Of a stretch of 64,000 nt of DNA, positions 1-8,902 are shown one piece after another; the stretch's first letter is position 1; each line of letters opens with the position of its first letter. The notes under the pieces are model-generated. The model worked only from the letters and a program-made list of their open reading frames with translations, had not been told where the DNA came from and made no database searches. Made by a program: the position numbers and the translations under genes. Source of the stretch: CALVGQ01 sp964368495 (GTDB lineage Bacteria > Bacillota_I > Bacilli_A > Erysipelotrichales > Erysipelotrichaceae); NCBI GenBank assembly GCA_964368495.1, contig CAYJAJ010000004.1, positions 44,763 to 108,762 on the forward strand, given 5' to 3'.

Positions 1-845
1 TCGCTTATTCAGTGCAAACTTTATCAAACCCATATTTTGTTACAGTAGCTGAAGGATTTGAAAAGTATGGTGCTGAAATTGGAATTAAAACAATCGTAAC
101 TGATGGTAAGCAAGATGCTGCACAACAAGTAGCACAAATAGAAAATTTTATTGCACAAGAAGTGGATGCAATTATAATTAGCCCAGTAAATGATAAGGCG
201 TTAGAAGATGTCGTTAAACAAGCAACAGATGCTGGAATTACAGTTATTGCAGGAAATCAAAATTTTCCAGGATCACAAGGTTTTGTAACTATTCCTGAAT
301 ATGCTTTAGGGAATGCACTGGGATTAATTGCTGGTGAATATCTAGCAGAACACTTTCCAGATGAAGAAGTTGAAGTTGTAGTATTTGATTATCCAGAAAT
401 TGAATCAGTAATTGCACGTGGTGACGGTATTAGAGAAGGAATCTTAGAAAAAGCACCAAATGCAAATATTGTTCAAAGTATTTCAGCTAACACTCCTGAA
501 AAAGGAGCTGCTGCAATGGAATCAGTAATTCAAAAATATCCAAATGTTCAAATGGTTTGTGGAGTTAATGACGCTGCTATTCTTGGAGCATATGAAGTTT
601 ATATGGCATCTGGTCTTGAAACTGAAGGTTTCTATTTTGGTGGTATGGATGCTACAGAACAAGCTTTGGATTTAATTAAACAAGATACTGTTTATAAATC
701 AACAATCGATATTAATCCAGCTGGAACTGGGAAAATCTTCATCGATACAGCTTTAGAAGTTATGGAAAATGGTCCACTAACTGAAGAAATTGCAATTGAT
801 TTAATTCCAGTAACTATCGACAATGTAGATGATTTTATTAAGTAA
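1..845 (+). CDS. Sugar ABC transporter substrate-binding protein (partial, 5' end outside window)
   Basis: Extracellular sugar-binding component of a ribose/galactose-type ABC importer. The frame is open from the first bases (Ala-Tyr-Ser before TLSNPYF), so the lipoprotein signal and true start lie upstream; the GTG at 12 is internal. Visible features are the LSNPYF strand, the IIISPVNDKAL segment typical of the periplasmic-binding-protein fold, and a late GGMDATEQAL region that normally contacts sugar. About 280 residues are present. The ATPase and permease follow on the same strand, and NanE plus a ROK kinase after them suggest an acetamido sugar such as N-acetylmannosamine. That substrate is inferred from neighbours, not from binding residues. 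Confidence 0.9.
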   Translation, partial: AYSVQTLSNPYFVTVAEGFEKYGAEIGIKTIVTDGKQDAAQQVAQIENFIAQEVDAIIISPVNDKALEDVVKQATDAGITVIAGNQNFPGSQGFVTIPEYALGNALGLIAGEYLAEHFPDEEVEVVVFDYPEIESVIARGDGIREGILEKAPNANIVQSISANTPEKGAAAMESVIQKYPNVQMVCGVNDAAILGAYEVYMASGLETEGFYFGGMDATEQALDLIKQDTVYKSTIDINPAGTGKIFIDTALEVMENGPLTEEIAIDLIPVTIDNVDDFIK

Positions 846-869
846 TTTAAATTATAAATAGTAAATTAG

Positions 870-893
870 GAGATAAATGTAAAAATTTATCTC
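870..893 (+). other. Intergenic hairpin between binding protein and ATPase genes
   Basis: Perfect 9-bp inverted repeat, GAGATAAAT against ATTTATCTC, with a 6-nt loop. No strong T-run follows, so it is more likely an RNA-stabilising or partial-termination hairpin than a full terminator. Such elements commonly let the binding protein be made in excess over the ATPase and permease. Confidence 0.5.
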
Positions 894-919
894 TTGCTAT
901 TTCGAAAGGAAGTATTGCT

Positions 920-2406
920 ATGAATGATAACCCGGTATTATTGAAAATAGTAGAGTTAGAAAAAGAATACAATGGTTTTTTCGCATTAAAAAAAGTTAGT
1001 TTCGATATAAAACAAGGTGAGATACATGGAATTGTTGGAGAAAATGGCGCTGGAAAATCAACACTCATAAAGACAATTTCTGGAGCAATTCAAAAAACGA
1101 GCGGACAATTAATTTATAATAATGAAGAATTAATTTTAAAGAGTCCTAAAGTTGCGATTGATAAAGGAATTGGAGTTGTTTATCAAGAGTTCAATTTATT
1201 CCCGAATTTAAAGGTCTATGAAAATATTTTTTTCTCCATTGAAATTAAAAATAAACGCTTGCTAGATAGAAAAGCAATGATTAAAGAATCAGAAAAAATA
1301 TTAGAAAAGCTGGGGTTTTCATTTGATGTAACANNNNNNNNNNAAAGAAACTTTCCACTGCTTATCAACAAATAGTTGAAATTGCAAAATGCATCAATCA
1401 TCAGGTTAAATTAATAATTATGGATGAGCCAAGTGCACCTTTAACTGAAAACGAAGTTGAAATTATGTTTGATGTTGTTAAAAAATTAAACAAGCAGGGT
1501 GTAACAATAATTTATATTTCACATAAGTTAAATGAAATTATGCACCTCACAAATCGTGTTTCTGTACTTCGTGATGGTAAGTACATTACAACGCTAAATA
1601 CAAAAGAAACTACTGAAAATGATCTTGTTAAACTTATGGTAGGTAGAGATATTGAAGATATTTACCCTAAAAAAGAGTTTGGAAGTAATAAGGTGCATTT
1701 AAGTTGTAGAAATATTTCAGGTGGAATTGTAAAAGATGTTTCTTTTGATTTACATAAGGGAGAAGTTCTTGGTTTTGGTGGATTAGTAGGTGCAGGTAGA
1801 ACGGAATTAGTCCGTATTTTATTTGGTGCTGATCCAAAAGAAAAAGGACAAATATTTATTAATGACAAAGAGGTATCAATAAATAATCCTGGGGATGCAA
1901 TTAAATATGGAATTGGCTTAATACCTGAAGATAGGAAAACACAGGGTTTAATACTTAATAAATCAATTTATTTAAATAATTTACTGCCGTCAATTTATGA
2001 TTATTCAAATACGCTTTTGAAATTAGTTGATTTTAAGAAGTCTGAAAAAGATATTCAGGTAAATTATGATCGATTGAAAATTAAGGCTCAAAGTCAACAT
2101 CAAAAAGTAGTTTATTTGTCAGGTGGAAATCAACAAAAAGTTGTTTTGTGTAAATGGATTTTAAAAGACTGTGACATTCTTATTTTGGATGAACCGACTA
2201 GAGGAATAGATATTGGTGCAAAACAAGAAATATATAATTTGATTAAAGATTTGGCTAAAATGGGAAAATCGATACTTGTCATTTCTTCAGAAATGCCAGA
2301 ATTAATCGGTATGAGTCATCGAATTTTAGTTATGCATGAGGGTAAATTAACTGGGGAGTTACGAGAAAATATTACTCAGGAAGAAATCATGCGCCTAGCA
2401 TCATAA
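920..2406 (+). CDS. Sugar ABC transporter ATP-binding protein (RbsA/MglA type), interrupted by an assembly gap
   Basis: Two-domain ATPase that drives the sugar importer. The first ABC domain has Walker A GENGAGKST and the Q-loop segment VVYQEFNLFP. The second ABC domain carries the family's degenerate A-loop GLVGAGRTEL, then LSGGNQQKV and Walker B LILDEPTRG. A run of ten Ns lies at 1334-1343. Reading resumes at 1345 in another frame with KKLSTAYQQIVEIAK, the expected first signature motif, and continues to LIIMDEPSAP. This is therefore one gene of roughly 496 codons (family about 500), not two proteins; the frame change is an artefact of the gap length. RBS GAAAGGAAG precedes ATG 920. The permease starts 12 bp after the stop. 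Confidence 0.9.
1334..1343. other. Assembly gap (10 N)
   Basis: Ten unknown bases inside the ABC ATPase gene. The flanking coding frames differ: the codon before ends at 1333 and the frame after resumes at 1345. The real missing length is therefore not 10 bases, and one more base or two fewer would restore frame. The N run is a placeholder. Confidence 0.97.
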
Positions 2407-2418
2407 AGGAGGATTAAG

Positions 2419-3357
2419 ATGAAATTAGATGTTAAAAGTTTTTTAGTTAAATATGCAATATATTTGGTTTTGTTTTCACTGGTAATCTTTTTTTCATTTA
2501 CTTCCGATGTATTTTTAACATCAAGAAATATGATAAATGTATTAAGACAAGTATCAGTAGTAGGTATTGTTTCAGTGGGGATGACTTTTGTAATATTGCA
2601 AAGTGGAATTGATTTATCTGTTGGTGGTGTAATTGCTTGTTCTGGTGTAATATGTGCACAATTGATGGTTTTTGGATTACACCCAGTTTTTGCTATTTTA
2701 ATTACACTTGCTTTTGCAGTTTTAGTCGGGTGTGTTAATGCATTCTTTTCGCATGAGTTCAAGTTAAATCCAATGATTGTAACACTGGCAACACTTCAAA
2801 TTTTAAAAGGAATTTCATATATATTAACTGGTGGTATTCCTGTGTACGGTTTTACAGAATCATTTAAGTTCATTGGGCAAGGAACAGTTGGAGCAATCCC
2901 GACACCTGTCATTATCATGCTTTCGTGCTTTGTGTTTGGCTTTTTTATATTGAAATATACATCTTTTGGGCAAAGCATTTATGGCATTGGTGGGAATGAA
3001 GAGGCAGTTCGACTTACTGGAATAAACATTAGAGTGACAAAATATAAGGTCTATGTACTTTGTAGTTTGTTGGCAAGTATTGCAGGTATCGTTCTACTTT
3101 CAAGAGTAAACAATGCTCAACCAAATGCTGGTTTTGGTTATGAAATGGATGTAATTACAGGTGTGGTGCTTGGTGGTGTTAGTATGTCAGGTGGTGAAGG
3201 AAAAATCACTGGTGTATTTGCTGGGATACTAGTAATGGCAGTTTTAAGCAATGGAATGTTATTGATGGACATTAGTGAATATTATCAATGGATAGTAAAA
3301 GGTTCAATTATGTTATTGGCAATTTCATATGACAAATTAATAAAGAAAAGAGGATAA
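2419..3357 (+). CDS. Sugar ABC transporter permease (RbsC type)
   Basis: Integral membrane permease of the ribose-type importer, 312 residues, the usual length. It has multiple hydrophobic helices starting near residue 13. It shows the family signature GIDLSVGGVIA and the loop GGNEEAVRLTGINI that couples to the ATPase. The late segment TGVVLGGVSMSGGEGKI is also characteristic. RBS AAAGGAGG lies just before ATG 2419. The gene sits between the ATPase and nanE, with a 6-bp gap to nanE, so the importer and catabolic genes look co-transcribed. Confidence 0.93.
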   Translation: MKLDVKSFLVKYAIYLVLFSLVIFFSFTSDVFLTSRNMINVLRQVSVVGIVSVGMTFVILQSGIDLSVGGVIACSGVICAQLMVFGLHPVFAILITLAFAVLVGCVNAFFSHEFKLNPMIVTLATLQILKGISYILTGGIPVYGFTESFKFIGQGTVGAIPTPVIIMLSCFVFGFFILKYTSFGQSIYGIGGNEEAVRLTGINIRVTKYKVYVLCSLLASIAGIVLLSRVNNAQPNAGFGYEMDVITGVVLGGVSMSGGEGKITGVFAGILVMAVLSNGMLLMDISEYYQWIVKGSIMLLAISYDKLIKKRG

Positions 3358-3363
3358 TTTACG

Positions 3364-4068
3364 ATGTTACTAAAAAAAGGATTAGTTGTATCTTGTCAAG
3401 CAACTAAGGAAGAGCCCATGCATGGCTCAGATATCATGGCAAGAATGGCAATTGCTTCTGAAATAGGGGGAGCAGTTGGTGTAAGAGTGAATACTTATAG
3501 TGACTTATGTGCTGTAAGAAAAGCTACTAAATTACCTGTTTTAGGTTTGATTAAAGAACAATATGAAGGATTTTTTCCGTATATTACACCTACGATGAAA
3601 GAGGTTGATTTAGTTGTTGATAGTGGAGCTGAAATAATTTGTATTGATGCAACTAACTACCCACGTCCAGATGGAAATGATTTAGAAACGTTTATTAAAC
3701 TAATTAAAGAAAAATATCCAAATAATGAAATTTTAGCGGATGTTTCTACTGTTGAAGAAGGAGTGTATGCAGCATCATTAGGAGTAGACTATGTTGCAAG
3801 TACATTATCTGGGTACACACCAGATACGATTGACACAAGTAGCAAGGTGATTCAAGAGTTAAGGGAACCAGATTTTGATATTATCGAAAAGCTATCGAAG
3901 TTAATAACTATCCCAATCGTTGCTGAAGGAAAGTTTTGGGATAGTAAAAATGCAATTAAAGCGATGAAATTAGGAGCACATGCTGTGACTATTGGTGCAG
4001 GTATCACAAGACCACAAATAATAACTAAAAAAATTGTTGATGAAATAAATAATGAGATTGGATCATGA
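3364..4068 (+). CDS. nanE: N-acylglucosamine-6-phosphate 2-epimerase (ManNAc-6-P epimerase)
   Basis: TIM-barrel enzyme that converts N-acetylmannosamine-6-P to N-acetylglucosamine-6-P in sialic acid and ManNAc breakdown. Its 234 residues are the normal family length. Recognised segments are VSCQA near the N-terminus, LPVLGLIKEQY, the IDATNYPRPDG strand, LADVSTVEEG, and a phosphate-binding end with IVAEGKFW and AVTIGAGITRP. It overlaps the following ROK kinase by 4 bp (ATGA), which signals translational coupling. Kinase plus epimerase is the route for imported ManNAc; a sialate lyase would have to lie outside the window. Confidence 0.93.
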   Translation: MLLKKGLVVSCQATKEEPMHGSDIMARMAIASEIGGAVGVRVNTYSDLCAVRKATKLPVLGLIKEQYEGFFPYITPTMKEVDLVVDSGAEIICIDATNYPRPDGNDLETFIKLIKEKYPNNEILADVSTVEEGVYAASLGVDYVASTLSGYTPDTIDTSSKVIQELREPDFDIIEKLSKLITIPIVAEGKFWDSKNAIKAMKLGAHAVTIGAGITRPQIITKKIVDEINNEIGS

Positions 4069-4979
4069 AAAATGTAATTGCAATCGACATTGGAGGGACA
4101 AAAACATTAGGAGCAGTATTTAATTATTCAGGAGAATTATTAAAACAACATCGTATTGCAACCAATCCTAAAAAAGGCCCTTCAGCGTTAATAAACTCGT
4201 TAATATCTCTTATTGAAGAATTAAAAACAGATATTGAAGTAGGGTGTATTGCAATTGGCAGTGCAGGAAGAATTAATACTGTTGAGGGTTCGGTGTTTTA
4301 TGCAAGTGATAACATTCCAGGATGGACTGGAGTACAATTAAAGAAAATTGTTGAAGAAAAATTTAATATTCATACAATTGTTGAGAATGATTGCAAAGTT
4401 ACAGGTTTAGGTGAAGAATGGAAGGGAAGTGCAAAAGGTTTAAAATCCTATGTATGCATTGCCCTAGGGACGGGTATAGGCGCTGCAATAAAATGTGAAG
4501 GAATTTTGCTTCATGGTGCTCATTGGAGTGCAGGAGAACTAGGACATGTAATTTTATATCCTAATGGTCGTCAATGCAATTGCGGATTAAAAGGCTGCTT
4601 TGAACAATACTGTTCAGGAACTGCACTTGTTAAGCTATATAATGAAATCAGTAATTTTAAAATAGAAACTGGGTATGATTTCTTTGATTTAGTAGAAAAA
4701 AAAGAGGAAAATGCTTTAAAGGTTTTAGATGAATTTTGTTTTAATTTGGCTACAGCAATTCTTAGTTTTATTAATTCTTATGATCCGCAAAAAATTATTA
4801 TTGGAGGGGGATTAATTGATACTAAAAATTATTGGTGGGATAAAATGATTTCTAATATTAATAAATCAAGCATTTCTAAACTGTTTACACCAATAATAGA
4901 GCCAGCGATGTTAAAAAGTGAAGCAGCCATTTATGGAGCAGCATATTTGGGTTTACAATATCTAAAAAATAAGCACTAG
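4065..4979 (+). CDS. ROK-family sugar kinase, probable N-acetylmannosamine kinase
   Basis: ATP-dependent hexose or acetylhexosamine kinase of the ROK family, 304 residues. The N-terminal phosphate motif is AIDIGGTKTLGAV, the catalytic region is VENDCKVTGLGE, and the zinc-binding motif is CNCGLKGCFE. A second ATP-site glycine patch, IIIGGGLID, lies near the C-terminus. Linkage to nanE by a 4-bp overlap makes ManNAc the most likely substrate, although ROK kinases are hard to assign by sequence and a glucokinase activity cannot be excluded. It is the last gene before a strong terminator. Confidence 0.88.
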   Translation: MKNVIAIDIGGTKTLGAVFNYSGELLKQHRIATNPKKGPSALINSLISLIEELKTDIEVGCIAIGSAGRINTVEGSVFYASDNIPGWTGVQLKKIVEEKFNIHTIVENDCKVTGLGEEWKGSAKGLKSYVCIALGTGIGAAIKCEGILLHGAHWSAGELGHVILYPNGRQCNCGLKGCFEQYCSGTALVKLYNEISNFKIETGYDFFDLVEKKEENALKVLDEFCFNLATAILSFINSYDPQKIIIGGGLIDTKNYWWDKMISNINKSSISKLFTPIIEPAMLKSEAAIYGAAYLGLQYLKNKH

Positions 4980-5029
4980 TATAATTATTTGAATAATGAC
5001 TAATAATTAAAGAGCAGGCTAAGTGATAG

Positions 5030-5071
5030 GCAAGAAATATTATTTTCAAACTAGATATTTCTTGCTTTTTT
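5030..5071 (+). terminator. Rho-independent terminator after the ABC/nanE operon
   Basis: An 11-bp perfect stem, GCAAGAAATAT against ATATTTCTTGC, with a 14-nt loop and a run of T after it. It separates the ABC-nanE-kinase operon from the AgaS gene. Confidence 0.85.
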
Positions 5072-5147
5072 TAAAGTTAAAGAGATATTATTTTGTTTTA
5101 GTGATTTGTCTTTTTAATTGAATGATTTATCTATTTTAGTCTAAGTA

Positions 5148-5176
5148 TTGTACTTTTATAAATATATAATTATAAT
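5148..5176 (+). promoter_or_regulatory. Sigma-A promoter for agaS-EIIA
   Basis: TTGTAC (5148-5153), a 17-bp spacer and a perfect TATAAT (5171-5176). The AAGGAGG ribosome site near 5190 and ATG 5201 follow, so the leader is short. Confidence 0.75.
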
Positions 5177-5200
5177 GAAGACGAAATTAAGGAGGAATTT

Positions 5201-6373
5201 ATGAGTTATTTTGGAAAAGATGTTCAATCATTAGAAAAAGACTTGGCAATATTTACTGCAAAAGAAATTTGTCAACAACCATCGACATGGATAAAAACTG
5301 TGAACCAGGTAAAAAATGAAAGTAGCCAAATAAAAGCATTTATTGAGCAAGTAACACTGCAAGAAGATTACCGAATTGTTCTTGTTGGAGCAGGAACTAG
5401 TGAGTTTGTCGGAAATTCATTATTTAGTTTTTTAAATACGAAATATAATGGAAAAGTTGTATCATGTGCTAGCACTGATATTGTGGCTACACCTGAAAAT
5501 TATTTATCAAGAACTTTACCTACGTTAGTTGTTTCATTTGGACGTTCTGGCAATTCACCTGAATCTGTTGGAGCCGTTGATGCTGCTGATGTTGTATGTA
5601 ATAGTGTATATCATTTATTTGTTACATGTAATCATAATGGAGCCTTATCAAAGAGAGCTATCGAAAATAAGAATTGTTATGCTCTTAATTTAACAAAAGA
5701 AACACATGATCAAGCTTTTGCAATGACAAGCAGCTTTACAAATATGCTTTTAGCTACACTTATATGTCTAGATTTAGAAAACATTGAACAATTAGAAAAT
5801 CAAGTGGAAGATTTAGCAAAAGCAGTCACTAAGTTTACTAATGAAGGATACACAGGAGTTTCAGAGTATTTAAGCAGCTATAATTTTGGAAGAATCGTAT
5901 ATCTTGGATCAAATGCTTTAAAGGGATATGCTCAAGAGTCTGCACTTAAAATGCTGGAGTTGACAGCTGGTTTAGTTCCTACCATGTTTGATTCCCCTTT
6001 AGGGTTTAGACATGGTCCGAAATCTATTGTTAATGATGAAACACTTACTGTTGTGTATTTAAGTGATAATGAGTATACATATCGTTACGAGTTGGATTTA
6101 ATTAAAGAGATGAGCAAAGAAAGAAAAAACAATCAATTATTAGTGGTTGCTAACACTATGCGTGAAGAAATTCTTCCTTTAGTAGATTATGCATATTTCT
6201 TTAATATGTCAAAACAAGACAATGTATTTTTAGGTTTAGCATACATTACTATTGCACAATACATTGCATTAATAAAATCATTAAGCTATGGTATTACACC
6301 GGATAATCCTTGTCCAAGTGGAGAAGTTAATCGTGTTGTAAAAGGGGTAACTTTATACCCATATAAAAAGTGA
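5201..6373 (+). CDS. agaS: SIS-domain sugar isomerase/deaminase, AgaS family
   Basis: Predicted cytoplasmic galactosamine-6-phosphate deaminase/isomerase that releases ammonia and gives tagatose-6-P; older annotations say tagatose-6-P ketose/aldose isomerase. It has 390 residues with two SIS domains. The first shows LVGAGTSEFVG and SFGRSGNSPES; the second shows VYLGSNALKGYAQESALK and the conserved FRHGPKS. It lies directly before a mannose-class PTS EIIA, with EIIB/C/D and a KbaZ protein further on. This is the arrangement of galactosamine/N-acetylgalactosamine (aga) clusters. RBS AAGGAGG precedes ATG 5201. Confidence 0.88.
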   Translation: MSYFGKDVQSLEKDLAIFTAKEICQQPSTWIKTVNQVKNESSQIKAFIEQVTLQEDYRIVLVGAGTSEFVGNSLFSFLNTKYNGKVVSCASTDIVATPENYLSRTLPTLVVSFGRSGNSPESVGAVDAADVVCNSVYHLFVTCNHNGALSKRAIENKNCYALNLTKETHDQAFAMTSSFTNMLLATLICLDLENIEQLENQVEDLAKAVTKFTNEGYTGVSEYLSSYNFGRIVYLGSNALKGYAQESALKMLELTAGLVPTMFDSPLGFRHGPKSIVNDETLTVVYLSDNEYTYRYELDLIKEMSKERKNNQLLVVANTMREEILPLVDYAYFFNMSKQDNVFLGLAYITIAQYIALIKSLSYGITPDNPCPSGEVNRVVKGVTLYPYKK

Positions 6374-6390
6374 AAAGGAGAAAAAATAAA

Positions 6391-6822
6391 ATGATAGGAA
6401 TTATTGTAACAGGTCATGGGAATTTTGCTACAGGACTAACGAGTTCTGTTCAACTAATTGCAGGTAATCCAGAACATTACGTTGCCGTTGACTTTCTTGA
6501 ATCAAATTCATCAGAGGATTTAGCAAATAAAATAAATGAAGCAATTGATAGTCTAAGTGATTGCGATGGGATTTTAATTTTTTCAGATTTATTAGGAGGA
6601 AGCCCTTTTAAAACTGCAGTAGAAATTAAAATGGCACGCAAAGAAAAAATTGAAGTATTAAGTGGAACAAACTTAGGTATGATTATTGAAAGTTCAATGG
6701 CGAGAAACTTTATCGAAGATGTAACTACTTTAGCGAATAGCACTGTTAGTACAGGTAAAGATCAAGTATACTGTTATGAATTTACTGCAAGAAAAGCAGA
6801 TGAATCAGAAGATGGAATTTAA
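6391..6822 (+). CDS. PTS EIIA component, mannose/fructose/sorbose class
   Basis: Phosphocarrier that takes phosphate from HPr and passes it to EIIB. The active His lies in IIVTGHGNFATG at residue 10 of a 143-residue protein. The later FSDLLGGSPFKTA motif is typical of EIIA-Man. ATG 6391 is chosen over a GTG at 6370 because AAAAGGAG lies 10 bases upstream and the EIIA family starts with MIGIIVTGHG; the GTG would overlap the agaS stop. EIIB, EIIC and EIID are 1.6 kb away, beyond the AraC-type regulator, so the PTS is split over two transcripts. Confidence 0.92.
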   Translation: MIGIIVTGHGNFATGLTSSVQLIAGNPEHYVAVDFLESNSSEDLANKINEAIDSLSDCDGILIFSDLLGGSPFKTAVEIKMARKEKIEVLSGTNLGMIIESSMARNFIEDVTTLANSTVSTGKDQVYCYEFTARKADESEDGI

Positions 6823-6849
6823 TTAACAAAAAAATGAAATTATATTAAA

Positions 6850-6874
6850 AAAAAGTAGAATGATCTACTTTTTT
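6850..6874. terminator. Bidirectional terminator between EIIA and AraC regulator genes
   Basis: AAAAAGTAGA pairs perfectly with TCTACTTTTT around a 4-base loop. T-runs on both strands allow it to end the EIIA transcript and the converging regulator transcript. Confidence 0.85.
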
Positions 6875-6882
6875 ATTTAAGT

Positions 6883-8052
6883 TTATGCATTATAGATTGA
6901 TTTTGCATATTCTGTAGGTGTTATTGAATATCTTTGTGTGAACTTCCTTGAAAAATAATGAATTGAATTAAATCCAAGCATTAAGGCAATTTCACTTATC
7001 GTATATTTAGACTCTTTAATTAGAAGCTTGCTTTTTGATAACTTTAATTCATTGATAAAACTTTTTGGGGAGACTGATAAATTTTCTTTAAATAAGTTTT
7101 GAAGTGTCGAGCGACTTATTGAAAATTTAAAACATATTTCTTCTATTGTAATTGGTTCGTAAATTTGCTTTGTAATGTATGTCATTATTTCATTAAGTAA
7201 TTCGTTTTCAAAGTGTTGTTGGATAGGAGTACTTACACGAGCTGGTTTACATTTTAAAGTTGATTGAAGTAGATGTGCAATTAATAGCTGAAACGTCGAA
7301 ATCACAAGTTCTTTTTGATACGGGTGTTGTGATGATGTTTCTTTTATAAAATTATTCAATATGGCTATTATATCTTTTTGGGCTTTAAATACTTTATTCA
7401 ATAAGGGAGATGCATCTTCAATGTTCATGCTAAACATTACTGTTAGATAGCTACATGCAGCTTGATGAGGTATTTTATGCTTATGGAATTGATTTGGGCC
7501 AAAAATTATAATGTCATAAGGTTCTAATGTATATTCTTTATTATTAACACAAACATCAAACGAACCATTATCTATATACGTTAGTTCATAATGGTTATGT
7601 GACTCTCCTACAAAAGAGTAGCCAACGCTTTTTACTGAATAATAGTAAGCGAATATTTCATTAATGATTACTGAAGAACAAATTTTTTCATAAGAAAAAG
7701 GTTTTTTTAATGAAATTGAATTAAATTTAGAGCTTTTTGCAGTAAAATAACTAAGTTTAACATCTTCAGTTAAAGGAATTATATTAAAGTAAATACCCTG
7801 TTTAATAGCGATATTTCGGTGAATTACATATTTATCAAATTCTTCTATATTCTCTGAGTTACTTACATAAAGCATTGCTATACCGTCGTGAACAGTAATA
7901 AAAGTCTCATCATCATTAATAAATAAAGAATTAAATTCCTTGCTATGAAGAGTTACTGTTCTTTTAGTGAGCAAGTGATTGTTTTCGAAATTTCTTTCAG
8001 TACATATTCGACCATATTTTAAAAAATACAAAGATGTTGTTTTATTATACAT
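6883..8052 (-). CDS. AraC-family transcriptional regulator with cupin sensor domain
   Basis: Likely regulator of the flanking aga/PTS genes. It has 389 residues. An unassigned N-terminal 130 residues is followed by an AraC-type cupin (about 140-210), with GESHNHYELTYI and YDIIIFGPNQFHKH. Two AraC helix-turn-helix motifs occupy the last 100 residues, with ITIEEICFKFSISRSTLQNLFKE and ISEIALMLGFNSIHYFSRKF. RBS GAGGTGA precedes the ATG at 8052. It is divergent from the EIIB gene across a 355-bp control region and converges on EIIA. AraC proteins in such positions usually activate the neighbouring sugar operon; the inducer is not known. Confidence 0.88.
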   Translation of the reverse strand: MYNKTTSLYFLKYGRICTERNFENNHLLTKRTVTLHSKEFNSLFINDDETFITVHDGIAMLYVSNSENIEEFDKYVIHRNIAIKQGIYFNIIPLTEDVKLSYFTAKSSKFNSISLKKPFSYEKICSSVIINEIFAYYYSVKSVGYSFVGESHNHYELTYIDNGSFDVCVNNKEYTLEPYDIIIFGPNQFHKHKIPHQAACSYLTVMFSMNIEDASPLLNKVFKAQKDIIAILNNFIKETSSQHPYQKELVISTFQLLIAHLLQSTLKCKPARVSTPIQQHFENELLNEIMTYITKQIYEPITIEEICFKFSISRSTLQNLFKENLSVSPKSFINELKLSKSKLLIKESKYTISEIALMLGFNSIHYFSRKFTQRYSITPTEYAKSIYNA

Positions 8053-8407
8053 ATGTTCACCTCAGAAGTATTATACCAAATATTCGCTAAGGGTGGGATA
8101 TTTTCTAAAATAATACAATTAATGCATTTATTATTATAAATTGTATGGAAATGGAATATTTATAAAGAAAATTTTATTCTATTTTCAATTTTATTTTTAT
8201 AAGAATGGGCAAAGATAAGTCATATCATTTTGTGAATTTTTGGACATAAGAGGCTACAAATTGTGTGATTCTAGTCACAAAATGTTGAAAAAAACAAAAT
8301 CATAACCGAAAAGTACAAAATGTAAGCGCCTAAATGTTATATACTTAATGTATAGAAATTGTATATTTCGCATATAATTTCTCAACAATATGGGGAGGAG
8401 GCTGTTT
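8053..8407. promoter_or_regulatory. Divergent control region between AraC regulator and PTS operon
   Basis: This 355-bp AT-rich gap has no gene. It contains a perfect CRP-type palindrome at 8264-8279. A partial catabolite-responsive match, TGTAAGCG, lies at 8321-8328. A possible -10 element TATAAT lies at 8373-8378, about 30 bp before the EIIB start at 8408. No good -35 matches that -10, which would fit a promoter that needs an activator such as the AraC protein. AraC half-sites could not be identified. Confidence 0.5.
8264..8279. promoter_or_regulatory. CRP/FNR-family binding-site candidate
   Basis: TGTGA-TTCTAG-TCACA is a perfect match to the TGTGA-N6-TCACA consensus bound by CRP-type regulators and by some Firmicutes CRP/FNR proteins. 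It lies about 95 bp upstream of the possible -10 of the PTS operon. No CRP-family gene is in the window. Confidence 0.5.
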
Positions 8408-8884
8408 ATGCCTAACATTGTTTTAACACGTATTGATAATCGTCTTATTCATGGACAAGTTGCAACTCAATGGTGTAGTAGCATCGGTGCAAATTTAATT
8501 CTTGTTGCACATGATGGTGTTGCTGCAGATGAGTTTCGCCAGGGTTTAATGGATATGGCTGCACCTAGCTATGCCCAAACTCGTTATTGGACAGTGGAAA
8601 AAACGATTAACACGATTCACAAAGCTTCAGATGCTCAAAAAATCTTTATTGTTTGTGAAACACCTTCAGATGTACTTCGCTTAGTTGAAGGTGGTGTGCC
8701 TATTAAAAAAGTAAATATTGGAAATATGCACATGGCTGAAGGAAAACGACAAGTAGCTGGAGTTGTTTGTGTTGACGATACAGATGTTGCAGCATTTAAA
8801 AAATTAGTTGATTTGGGTGTTGAATTAGAAATTAGAAAAACACCATCTGAAGCAGCGGAAGATTCACAAAAATTATTTAAATAA
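8408..8884 (+). CDS. PTS EIIB component, mannose/fructose/sorbose class
   Basis: Phosphorylates the incoming sugar. The phosphorylated His is in RIDNRLIHGQVATQW near residue 15 of 158. ATG 8408 is preferred to the in-frame ATG at 8390 because the strong ribosome site GGGGAGGAGG (8392-8401) lies between them and the family begins close to the RIDNRLIHGQ motif. EIIC follows 18 bp later and EIID overlaps EIIC. With AgaS nearby, the likely substrate is galactosamine or N-acetylgalactosamine; other hexosamines are possible. Confidence 0.92.
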   Translation: MPNIVLTRIDNRLIHGQVATQWCSSIGANLILVAHDGVAADEFRQGLMDMAAPSYAQTRYWTVEKTINTIHKASDAQKIFIVCETPSDVLRLVEGGVPIKKVNIGNMHMAEGKRQVAGVVCVDDTDVAAFKKLVDLGVELEIRKTPSEAAEDSQKLFK

Positions 8885-8902
8885 AATTGAAAGGGGTATT
8901 AT

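Noticed and set aside
847..1068. Open frame on the minus strand over the start of the ABC ATPase gene
   Set aside because: It is opposite a strong coding frame with clear ABC motifs and has no ribosome site. Many others like it overlap real genes (for example 6477-6743, 29221-29589, 20174-20557) and were left out for the same reason.
1420..2406. Separate ATPase gene starting at 1420
   Set aside because: The ATG lies inside Walker B of the first ABC domain. The frame change results from the N-gap length, so it was merged with 920.
8321..8335. CcpA catabolite-responsive element
   Set aside because: TGTAAGCG is a match to the left half, but the right half lacks the conserved C-A pair. It was kept only as a partial match in the control region.
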